A DNA stretch of 7,823 bases from positions 1 through 7,823 of the forward strand of contig JAEELK010000223.1 in NCBI GenBank assembly GCA_016282655.1, in the 5' to 3' direction. How positions within the stretch are numbered: the stretch's first letter is position 1; the number at the start of each line of letters is the position of its first letter. The position numbers were made by a program, and so were the translations under genes. Under the pieces are notes generated by a model. That model was not told the origin of the DNA. It worked only from the letters and a program-made list of their open reading frames with translations, and did no database searches. This DNA comes from Bacillota bacterium (lineage in GTDB: Bacteria; Bacillota; Clostridia; Peptostreptococcales; Anaerovoracaceae). Shown here in pieces: positions 1 through 5,373 of the stretch.

Positions 1-234
1 ACGCGCGTGTGCGGCGGCGGACTCCTCACCCAGCGCGGGGGTGACCGTGACCTCAACGCGCTGCGCGCCCATGGCCTGAATGAAGCAGTCCACGGTGCCC
101 TCGCCGCCGTCGGCCAGGGGCAGGGCGATCAGCTCCAGCCGCGGGAAGTCCGCGGCGACTTCCTCCGCGATCCGGCAGATCTCCAGGCTGCTGAGACTGC
201 CCTTGAAGGAGTCTGAGGCGACGACGATCTTCAT
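1..234 (-). CDS. glxK: Glycerate 2-kinase, N-terminal part (cut by window edge)
   Basis: Reading the minus strand from the ATG at 234-232 gives 78 codons without a stop, running off the left edge. The protein begins MKIVVASDSFKGSLSS and has PLADGGEGTVDCF at about residues 39-51. Both are hallmarks of the GarK/GlxK glycerate kinase family, which phosphorylates D-glycerate to 2-phosphoglycerate with ATP in the cytoplasm. The start is secure: GGGAGG lies 5 bases upstream (plus-strand 240-245) and the protein begins exactly where family members do. Only about a fifth of the usual roughly 380 residues is present, so integrity downstream cannot be judged. The gene is divergent from the FAH-family gene. 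Its product feeds lower glycolysis, which links it to the pyruvate kinase gene nearby. The family call is firm; the choice between the symbols garK and glxK is conventional. Confidence 0.9.
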   Translation of the reverse strand, partial: MKIVVASDSFKGSLSSLEICRIAEEVAADFPRLELIALPLADGGEGTVDCFIQAMGAQRVEVTVTPALGEESAAAHAR

Positions 235-272
235 AAAAACCTCCCGAAAGCATCAAAAAAGGCTATTAAATA

Positions 273-302
273 ATGATTCAACCACATGATTCAGTAATGA
301 TC
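273..302. repeat. Short direct repeats ATGATTCA, possible operator
   Basis: ATGATTCA occurs at 273-280 and again at 286-293, a 13-bp period, followed by a partial third copy ATGATC at 297-302. They lie 39-68 bases upstream of the glycerate kinase start, where a regulator of that gene would bind. Direct repeats in a divergent promoter region are seen in operators of many regulators, but no named site is recognised, so the operator role is inference. AT-rich sequence makes short repeats easier to find by chance. Confidence 0.3.
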
Positions 303-390
303 GCGCGAAAGACCGGCTCTGCGGCACGCGTTCAGCTCATTATGGCATGGCGCGCCGGCGGATGCAAGGAAGGGGAAAGGCAAAAACCCG

Positions 391-419
391 TTGCGGCCTC
401 CGCACGCAAAAACTATAAT
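391..419 (+). promoter_or_regulatory. Sigma-A type promoter for the FAH / radical SAM / pyk unit
   Basis: TTGCGG at 391-396 and a perfect TATAAT at 414-419 are separated by exactly 17 bases. This is the consensus arrangement for the housekeeping sigma factor. The expected transcription start is near 425-427, giving a leader of about 20 bases to the ATG at 447. It also rules out the in-frame GTG at 426 as a sensible start codon. It probably drives the three genes up to the terminator at 3794. Confidence 0.75.
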
Positions 420-432
420 TAACTTGTGAAGA

Positions 433-439
433 AGGGAGG
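433..439 (+). promoter_or_regulatory. Ribosome binding site deciding the FAH gene start
   Basis: AGGGAGG lies 7 bases before the ATG at 447. The longest frame begins at a GTG at 426, upstream of this site and at the predicted transcription start, so ATG 447 is chosen. Confidence 0.8.
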
Positions 440-446
440 TGCGCCC

Positions 447-1325
447 ATGCGTTTTTATACCGTGCTGCGGGGACAGAAAGAAGAAGTCCTCTTCTCGCCG
501 GACGGCGGGCAAAACGCCTATGCCATCCGGGAACTCGGCCTGCCCTACGAAGACATGGATCGGCTGATCGAAGGCCTCACAGAGGAAGAACGGCGCAGCC
601 TGCCGGAGCGGGCCAAAGGCGCCGTGCCCGTCGAATGGGAGAGCGTCAGGCTCCTCGCGCCCATCGTCCGCCCCAGACAGGACCTCATCTGCCTGGGCAT
701 CAACTACAGAGACCACGCCAGCGAGGCCGGCAGCTTCTCCAAAGAAGCCTTCGGCGGCGAGCGGCCGTACACCATCTATTTCTCCAAGCGGGTCAGCAGA
801 GCGAACGGCAGCGGCGAGCCGGTGCCGTCCTACGAAGGCTACTGCGACAGCCTGGACTACGAGGCGGAGCTGGCCTGCGTGCTGGGCCGCAGCGTGAAGG
901 GCATCTCTGAGGCCGAGGCGGAGTCCGCGGTCTTCGGCTACACCATCGTCAACGACATCACCGCCCGCAACATCCAGACGCGCCACAAGCAGTGGTACCT
1001 CGGCAAGAGCCTGGACGGCTTCACGCCGATGGGCCCCTGCATCGTCACGCCGGACGAACTGGGCGACCCCAAAGATCTGGCCATCTCCAGCCGCGTGAAC
1101 GGCGAGATCCGCCAGCAGAGCAACACGAAGTACATGATCCAGACCGTTGCCGGAGCCATCGCAGAGCTTTCGCAGGCCATGACGCTGGAGGCCGGCACCA
1201 TCATCGCCATGGGCACGCCCGCCGGCGTCGGCATGGGCATGCAGCCGCCCTGCTTCCTGAAAAAAGGCGACGAAGTGGTCTGCGAGATCGAAAAGATCGG
1301 GACGCTGCGCAGTCCCGTCGAATAG
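447..1325 (+). CDS. Fumarylacetoacetate hydrolase (FAH) family protein
   Basis: This 292-residue soluble protein belongs to the COG0179 / FAH superfamily, whose members are hydrolases, hydratases, isomerases or decarboxylases acting on 2-keto acids with a divalent metal. Residues 79-93 (DLICLGINYRDHASE) match the family's G-x-N-Y-x-x-H-x-x-E segment with H90 and E93. The metal ligands of the E-x-E...D pattern are seen as E139, E141 (DYEAEL) and D170 (VNDITARN). GKSLDG with K187 and GTPAGVG at 256-262 complete the active-site signature, so the enzyme should be active. Length is normal. About the first 70 residues are the variable N-terminal domain. Exact substrate cannot be read from sequence; acylpyruvate hydrolysis, oxaloacetate decarboxylation or sugar-acid 2-keto intermediates are all possible. 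It is first in a likely operon with a radical SAM gene (17-bp gap) and pyk. Confidence 0.92.
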   Translation: MRFYTVLRGQKEEVLFSPDGGQNAYAIRELGLPYEDMDRLIEGLTEEERRSLPERAKGAVPVEWESVRLLAPIVRPRQDLICLGINYRDHASEAGSFSKEAFGGERPYTIYFSKRVSRANGSGEPVPSYEGYCDSLDYEAELACVLGRSVKGISEAEAESAVFGYTIVNDITARNIQTRHKQWYLGKSLDGFTPMGPCIVTPDELGDPKDLAISSRVNGEIRQQSNTKYMIQTVAGAIAELSQAMTLEAGTIIAMGTPAGVGMGMQPPCFLKKGDEVVCEIEKIGTLRSPVE

Positions 1326-1328
1326 ACC

Positions 1329-1334
1329 AGGAGG
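1329..1334 (+). promoter_or_regulatory. Ribosome binding site deciding the radical SAM gene start
   Basis: AGGAGG lies 8 bases before the ATG at 1343 and just after the FAH stop at 1323-1325. The open frame extends back to 992, but that extension runs antiphase inside the FAH gene and is not coding. Confidence 0.85.
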
Positions 1335-1342
1335 TTTTTTAT

Positions 1343-2287
1343 ATGGATTACGAAGGACAGATCTGTCATCCCCCCATGGAACGCAGCTCGGTGAACATTC
1401 CGATCACGGTGGGCTGTTCCTACAACGCCTGCAAGTTCTGCGATCTCTTTCGCCATCTCAAATACCGCGCGCTCTCCATGGAAGAGATCGAAAAGGAACT
1501 GGCGCGCATCCGCGGCCTCGGCGGAGATCCCAAGGTGGTCTTCCTCGGAGACGGGGACGCGTTCTTCCTGAAGGCGGAGGAACTGCTCGCCATCGCGGAG
1601 AAGATCCACGCCTATTTCCCGTCCTGCACGCAGCTGCGCATGGACGCCCGCGTGCCGAACGTCACGGAAAAGACGGACGCGGAGCTGAAGGCGCTGGCGG
1701 AGGCGGGCGTCCAGTGCCTGTATCTGGGCGTCGAGAGCGGCCTGGACGACGTTCTGCGCTTCATGAACAAGGACCACACGGTGGCCGAGGCGGAGGCGCA
1801 GATCGCGCGCCTGCACGAAGCCGGCATCGAATACGGCGCGCACATCATGACGGGCGTCGCCGGCGCGGGACGCGGGCAGGAGAACGCCGAGAGCACGGCG
1901 GCCTTCCTCAACCGCACGAAGCCCTGGAAGGTCGTCAACTTCTCCATGGGCCTGCATCCCAACGTGCCGCTGGCGGAAGAGATCGAGGCGGGGCGCTTCA
2001 CGCCCTCGGACGAACTCGAGATCCTGCAGGAGGAGTTCCGCATCCTGGAGCTCCTGGAAGGCCCGCTGGAATACGACGGCCTGCACGACGTCTTCGAGTT
2101 CCGGGTCCGCGGCTGGCTGCCGCAGGACCGCGAGAAGATGCTGGCGCACACGGCAAGGGCCATCGAGGCGCAGCAGGGCGCCGAAAAGCGCTATTCCTGG
2201 ACCTCTCCGGACTGGCGCTGCTACCTGCAGACCCCGGTCATCTTTCAGGATCAGGCGCGGCAGATCGAGAATCCGCCGCAGTATTAA
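1343..2287 (+). CDS. Radical SAM protein, uncharacterised family with CX4CX2C cluster motif
   Basis: The protein has 314 residues. C25, C30 and C33 in GCSYNACKFCDLF form a CX4CX2C motif, one residue longer than the classic CX3CX2C that binds the [4Fe-4S] cluster reducing S-adenosylmethionine. The opening MDYEGQICHPP, the strand FLGDGDAF (67-74), LYLGVESGLDDVLRFMNK (126-143) and the C-terminal GWLPQDREKML (257-267) match, from memory, a widespread clostridial family of about 300-residue COG1032-type proteins whose members begin similarly and carry GCSHNxCxFC. No B12-binding, SPASM or TRAM domain is present, so it is a bare radical SAM barrel with a short C-terminal extension. The reaction is unknown. 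It sits 17 bp after the FAH gene and 45 bp before pyk, probably in one transcript. No function is claimed beyond the superfamily. Confidence 0.9.
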   Translation: MDYEGQICHPPMERSSVNIPITVGCSYNACKFCDLFRHLKYRALSMEEIEKELARIRGLGGDPKVVFLGDGDAFFLKAEELLAIAEKIHAYFPSCTQLRMDARVPNVTEKTDAELKALAEAGVQCLYLGVESGLDDVLRFMNKDHTVAEAEAQIARLHEAGIEYGAHIMTGVAGAGRGQENAESTAAFLNRTKPWKVVNFSMGLHPNVPLAEEIEAGRFTPSDELEILQEEFRILELLEGPLEYDGLHDVFEFRVRGWLPQDREKMLAHTARAIEAQQGAEKRYSWTSPDWRCYLQTPVIFQDQARQIENPPQY

Positions 2288-2332
2288 GCGCGTATCTGCT
2301 TTCGACAGCAGAGCGAAGGAGAAGCAAGCGAT

Positions 2333-3754
2333 ATGAGAAAAACAAGGATCATCTGCACCCTGGGCCCCGCAGTGGACAGCGTGGAGCAGATCAAGGCCCT
2401 GCTGGCCGAAGGCATGGACGGGGCGCGTTTCAACTTTTCCCACGGCTCGCACGAGAGCCAGCTGGCCACCCTGCGGCGTCTGCGCCAGGCGGTGGCGGAG
2501 AGCGGCCGCGACGTGGCAGTCATCCTGGACACCAAAGGCCCGGAGATCCGCATCCGCACCTTCGCGGAGGGAGCGGTGGAGCTGGCGGCCGGCGCGGCCT
2601 TCTGCCTCTGCACCGATGACGTGCCGGGGACCGCGGAGCAGGTCTCCGTCACCTACGCGGAGCTGGACAAGGAGCTCGCGCCCGGACAGTCGGTGCTCAT
2701 CGACGACGGTCTGATCGACCTTAGGGTCGAGCGCATCGAGCCGGGCCGGATCCACTGCCGCGTGGCGGTGGGCGGCACGCTCTCCAACAACAAGAGCATC
2801 AATCTGCCGGGGGCCTCCATCCATCTGCCCTCGCTCACCGAGAAGGACAAAGAGGACCTGCGCTTCGCCGTAGAAAACGATTTCGACTACATCGCCGCCT
2901 CCTTCATCCGCAGCGCGGCGGACGTGGCCGCCATCCGCGAAGAGCTCGCGCGCCTGGGCGGGCCGGACCTGCGCATCATCTCCAAGGTCGAGAACGAAGA
3001 GGGCGTGGAGCACCTGGAAGAGATCGTCACGGCATCGGACGGCATCATGGTCGCGCGGGGCGACCTCGGCGTGGAGATCCCCGCCGTGAAGGTGCCTGGC
3101 ATCCAGCACCGCATGATCCGCAGCTGCAGGCTGCAGGGAAAGACCGTCATCATCGCCACGCAGATGCTGGACTCCATGATCAAGAACCCCAGGCCCACGC
3201 GGGCGGAGGTCTCGGACGTCGCGAACGCGGTCTTCGACTACGCGAGCTGCGTGATGCTCTCCGGCGAGACCGCCAGCGGCAAGTATCCCGTCGAGGCGCT
3301 GCGCACCATGCGCGAGATCGTGGAGGAAGCGGAATCGACCATCGACTACTGGCGCGATTTTCAGGAGCGCAACGACCGCTTTAGCTACGATACGGTGAAC
3401 CAGGCCATCAGCCACAGCTGCTGCCACACGGCCTTCGACCTGAAGGCGCAGGCCATCATCACCGCGACGCAGAGCGGCTACTCGGCCAAGATGATCTCCC
3501 GCTTCCGGCCGGCCTGCGAGATCGTGGCCGTCACGCCCATCCCGCGGGTCTTCCGGCAGCTTTGGCTCGTCTGGGGCGTGCATCCGCTGCTGAGCGAGCC
3601 CGTGGAGAGCACGGACGCCATGCTCGCGCTCTGCCGGACGCTCGCGCAGCGCGAAGGCCTCGTGCGGAAGGGAGACGCCGTGGTCATCGCCGCGGGCAGC
3701 CCCATCGGCACGCCGGGCAGCACCAACCTGATCCAGGCTGGGATCATCGAATAG
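2333..3754 (+). CDS. pyk: Pyruvate kinase
   Basis: This 473-residue cytoplasmic glycolytic enzyme transfers phosphate from PEP to ADP, giving pyruvate and ATP. Catalytic features are complete: ARFNFSHG (31-38), LDTKGPEIR (65-73), ISKVENEEGV (216-225) with K218 and metal ligand E220, ARGDLG with D244, and ATQML with T276. The Glu at position 71 (TKGPE), equivalent to Glu117 of the muscle enzyme, predicts potassium dependence. Domain A spans about 1-68 and 170-340, the B lid 69-169 and domain C 350-473. TQSGYS (379-384) resembles the effector phosphate-binding loop, so sugar-phosphate activation is plausible. The extra C-terminal PEP-utiliser-like domain of Bacillus enzymes is absent. One small oddity is FDYASC (301-306), where most relatives have DG[AT]D. 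AGGAGA at 2317-2322 is the ribosome binding site. It is the last gene before the terminator. Confidence 0.97.
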   Translation: MRKTRIICTLGPAVDSVEQIKALLAEGMDGARFNFSHGSHESQLATLRRLRQAVAESGRDVAVILDTKGPEIRIRTFAEGAVELAAGAAFCLCTDDVPGTAEQVSVTYAELDKELAPGQSVLIDDGLIDLRVERIEPGRIHCRVAVGGTLSNNKSINLPGASIHLPSLTEKDKEDLRFAVENDFDYIAASFIRSAADVAAIREELARLGGPDLRIISKVENEEGVEHLEEIVTASDGIMVARGDLGVEIPAVKVPGIQHRMIRSCRLQGKTVIIATQMLDSMIKNPRPTRAEVSDVANAVFDYASCVMLSGETASGKYPVEALRTMREIVEEAESTIDYWRDFQERNDRFSYDTVNQAISHSCCHTAFDLKAQAIITATQSGYSAKMISRFRPACEIVAVTPIPRVFRQLWLVWGVHPLLSEPVESTDAMLALCRTLAQREGLVRKGDAVVIAAGSPIGTPGSTNLIQAGIIE

Positions 3755-3759
3755 GAAGG

Positions 3760-3773
3760 GCGGCGCGCGCCGC
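3760..3773. repeat. 14-bp GC palindrome after pyk
   Basis: GCGGCGCGCGCCGC reads the same on both strands and lies 5 bases after the pyk stop, before the terminator. It could fold at the mRNA 3' end, but it has no loop and no U-run, and in a GC-rich genome such runs arise easily. Role unknown. Confidence 0.35.
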
Positions 3774-3793
3774 AGACCCAAACGAACTGGAAA

Positions 3794-3828
3794 AAGCCTG
3801 TCGTTTCTGACGACAGGCTTATCTTTTT
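3794..3828 (+). terminator. Intrinsic terminator after pyk
   Basis: AAGCCTGTCGT (3794-3804) pairs perfectly over 11 bp with ACGACAGGCTT (3810-3820) around a TTCTG loop, followed by ATCTTTTT. Five A residues directly before the G/C part of the stem (3791-3795) would supply a U-run in the other direction too. It closes the FAH / radical SAM / pyk unit and insulates the tad operon that starts just downstream. Confidence 0.93.
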
Positions 3829-3838
3829 GACAAACAAA

Positions 3839-3847
3839 TGATAAAAT
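3839..3847 (+). promoter_or_regulatory. Possible extended -10 promoter upstream of the tad operon
   Basis: TGATAAAAT fits the extended -10 pattern TGnTAnAAT-like, with TG at 3839-3840 and TAAAAT at 3842-3847. The -35 position falls inside the terminator tail (around 3819-3824, TTATCT) and is poor. If used, it would give a second, longer leader of about 75 bases for cpaB. Weak call. Confidence 0.3.
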
Positions 3848-3860
3848 ATGGAAACTCTGG

Positions 3861-3889
3861 TTGACATTGGAATACGGGTACGCTATCAT
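3861..3889 (+). promoter_or_regulatory. Strong sigma-A type promoter for the tad operon
   Basis: A perfect TTGACA at 3861-3866 and TATCAT (5 of 6) at 3884-3889 are separated by exactly 17 bases. Transcription should start near 3896, giving a leader of about 32 bases, too short for a riboswitch. No clear operator is seen. A promoter this close to consensus suggests strong basal expression unless a repressor acts on it. Confidence 0.85.
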
Positions 3890-3914
3890 GAACTTACAAA
3901 AATTGGAAATCAAC

Positions 3915-3920
3915 AAGGAG
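3915..3920 (+). promoter_or_regulatory. Ribosome binding site deciding the GTG start of cpaB
   Basis: AAGGAG lies 7 bases before the GTG at 3928. The next in-frame ATG at 3937 would be 16 bases away, too far, so the GTG is chosen. Confidence 0.8.
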
Positions 3921-3927
3921 AGCCTAA

Positions 3928-4578
3928 GTGAAACGAATGAGATGGATCGCGGGCCTGCTGCTGATCCTGCTCGCCATCGGCGCCATGTTCTGCTGGGAGA
4001 ACTTCGGACGCGCACGCTTTCTCTACGACAGCGTCCTCGTCGCGGCGGAGGAGATCCCGGCGGGCACCCCGCTGCGCAGCGCGGTCTTTCGTCAGATCGC
4101 GCTGCCGCCCGAGGGGAAGACGGAGGGCTCGCTTTCCGCGGCGGAGCTGTCGGCTCTGGCAGATCAGGTGGCTGCGCGCCGCATCCCGGCCGGCAGTCAG
4201 CTGACGGCAGGGGATCTGCAGCCGCTTTCCGCGGTCATCCCGGAGGGGAGCGCCATCTTTCCGCTGAAGGCGCAGTGGATCAGCGCCCGCAGCAGCGCGC
4301 TGCGCGGCGGAGATCTGGTCGAGCTCGTGGAGAACGTGCATTATTCCTCGCTCGGCGTCTATCGCGTCGCCTTCGTCAAGGACAGCGCGGAGCAGGAGGT
4401 CGTGAACAGCAGCGGTCTGCCGGAGCGGAACTGGCTGCGCCGCGCGGACGGCAGCGGCATCATCAGCCACATCGAGATCGTGGCCGCCCTCTCGGACTAT
4501 CAGCGGATCCGCGCCTGCACCGAAGGCGGGGACTACGCGGGGCTCATCCTCGTCCAGAAGGAGGAAAAGGAGGAATAA
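3928..4578 (+). CDS. cpaB: CpaB/RcpC-like SAF-domain pilus assembly protein
   Basis: The protein has 216 residues and starts with GTG. A short basic stretch (MKRMRW) and one membrane segment at about 7-22 anchor it, with the rest outside the cytoplasm. VLVAAEEIPAGTPL (36-49), followed by RIPAGSQLTAGDL (85-97), is the SAF domain signature shared by CpaB/RcpC and FlgA. IPEGSAIFPL (104-113) and GGDLVELVE (127-135) match the following beta segments. In tad systems CpaB/RcpC is a periplasmic or cell-surface component needed for Flp pilus assembly; in a Gram-positive it presumably sits between membrane and wall. It is shorter than the typical 250-300 residues and ends in a charged KEEKEE tail. It is the first gene of the operon, 9 bp before the cpaE-like gene. 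The family call is good; the precise role in monoderms is inferred. Confidence 0.82.
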   Translation: MKRMRWIAGLLLILLAIGAMFCWENFGRARFLYDSVLVAAEEIPAGTPLRSAVFRQIALPPEGKTEGSLSAAELSALADQVAARRIPAGSQLTAGDLQPLSAVIPEGSAIFPLKAQWISARSSALRGGDLVELVENVHYSSLGVYRVAFVKDSAEQEVVNSSGLPERNWLRRADGSGIISHIEIVAALSDYQRIRACTEGGDYAGLILVQKEEKEE

Positions 4579-4587
4579 GGGGGAGCT

Positions 4588-5373
4588 ATGGAATCGATCT
4601 TTGTCTTTCACGGCGCAGACCACAAGGCAGGGACCAGCATGCTGGTCCGCTCCGTGGCGGAGCAGATCTGCGGCGCTTACCGGGAGGTCCGCGTCCTTAC
4701 GGCCGCGCTGCACGGCGCGCCGGGAAACGACTACGTCACGGGAGACCTGGCTTCCGTGGAGAGCATCCGCTCCTATCTGGAGAACCGCGTCCTGAGCAAG
4801 GCGGAGCTGATGAAGGCCTGCCGCTGCACGGAGAACCGCTATTTCCTGGCTGGGGTGGAGGATCTGCTGGAGCGGCGGGATTACTTCCCGGAGATGGTCT
4901 CCTATCTTCTGGAAACGATGGCGCCGGAGTTTCAGATCATCCTGGTGGACGCCGGCAACGAGATCGACAACGGCCTTGCCGCGGGCGCGCTGCAGCTCGG
5001 TCAGGAGAACTACCTCGTGCTCAGCCAGCAGGAGAGCGCGCTGCGGCAGGCGGAGCGCAAACTCCCGCTCTGTCGGCGGCTCGGGCTGCGCTTCGGGCAG
5101 GTCGTGCTGAACCGCTTCCGCGAGGAAGACCCTTATTCCTTAGCCTACGTACAGGAACGCCTCGGGCCGGAACTGCCCGGCGCGGCGTTCTGCAAGGTCG
5201 CGGAGGCGGAGAACGGCGCGCGGGCGGCCGAGACGGAGCATAAGCCGCTCCTGGCCTATAAGAACGAGGACTACGCGGAGGACGTGCTGCGCCTGGCCAA
5301 TCAGCTGCTGCGCGCCGTGCGTCTCCCGGAGATCCAGAAGGCGAGAAGAGGACTATGGAAAAGTTTTATTTAG
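4588..5373 (+). CDS. cpaE: CpaE/TadZ-like P-loop protein with degenerate Walker A
   Basis: This 261-residue cytoplasmic protein has the MinD/ParA-like fold pattern. There is an N-terminal strand and loop (SIFVFHGADHKAGTS, 3-17), a Walker B-like strand (IILVDAG, 117-123) and a later strand (QVVLNRF, 171-177) of the usual VxNR type. CpaE/TadZ proteins place the Tad machine in the cell, often at a pole. Here the P-loop reads D-H-K-A-G-T-S where MinD-like proteins have K-G-G-x-G-K-T, so the catalytic lysine of GK[ST] is absent and ATP hydrolysis is doubtful. The N-terminal receiver-like domain of Caulobacter CpaE is missing, which explains the short length. The ribosome binding site GGGGGAG (4579-4585) is close to the ATG. 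Its stop overlaps the cpaF start by 19 bp, suggesting translational coupling. The family call rests on fold pattern and operon position. Confidence 0.75.
   Translation: MESIFVFHGADHKAGTSMLVRSVAEQICGAYREVRVLTAALHGAPGNDYVTGDLASVESIRSYLENRVLSKAELMKACRCTENRYFLAGVEDLLERRDYFPEMVSYLLETMAPEFQIILVDAGNEIDNGLAAGALQLGQENYLVLSQQESALRQAERKLPLCRRLGLRFGQVVLNRFREEDPYSLAYVQERLGPELPGAAFCKVAEAENGARAAETEHKPLLAYKNEDYAEDVLRLANQLLRAVRLPEIQKARRGLWKSFI
4631..4648. repeat. 18-bp perfect palindrome inside the cpaE-like gene
   Basis: GGACCAGCATGCTGGTCC is identical to its reverse complement over 18 bp. It covers the codons for the P-loop end (G15-T16-S17 and following), about 45 bases into the gene. It could be a protein-binding site or form a hairpin/cruciform; it could also be chance plus codon preference. 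Confidence 0.5.

Larger units (their letters stand above)
235..446. other. Divergent intergenic region, AT-rich
   Basis: This 212-bp gap separates the glycerate kinase gene (minus strand) from the FAH-family gene (plus strand). It is markedly more AT-rich than the flanking genes in its 240-300 part. It holds the plus-strand promoter at 391-419 and a cluster of ATGATTCA repeats at 273-302. I see no reading frame that belongs to a gene and no RNA gene. A minus-strand promoter must lie here for the kinase; TTTAAT (plus-strand 265-270) is a possible -10, but I could not find a convincing -35 at the right distance. Confidence 0.7.

Noticed and set aside
7..289. Short frames (67-69 codons) on both strands at the left edge
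   Set aside because: All overlap the glycerate kinase coding sequence, whose motifs (SFKGSLS, ADGGEGT) decide the frame.
291..986. 231-codon minus-strand frame over the divergent gap and FAH gene
   Set aside because: It lies opposite the FAH gene and its promoter and has no family motifs.
3827..3832. First TTGACA as a -35 box
   Set aside because: No -10-like hexamer lies 15-18 bases downstream; the nearest (TAAAAT, 3842) is only 9 bases away. The second TTGACA at 3861 has a correct partner.
3896..3927. Riboswitch or leader RNA before the tad operon, such as a c-di-GMP sensor
   Set aside because: The leader from the main promoter is only about 32 bases, and no conserved structure is visible.
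938..4015. Antisense open frame of 1025 codons on the minus strand across FAH, radical SAM, pyk and the terminator
   Set aside because: It mirrors well-supported genes on the plus strand and runs through an intrinsic terminator and a promoter. Its protein is Arg/Ala/His/Asp-rich without domain motifs. GC-rich third codon positions remove antisense stops, which explains its length.
3861..5243. 460-codon plus-strand frame starting at 3861
   Set aside because: It starts inside the tad promoter and overlaps cpaB and cpaE in another frame. Its sequence is Arg/Gly-rich and repetitive, typical of a shifted reading of GC-rich coding DNA.
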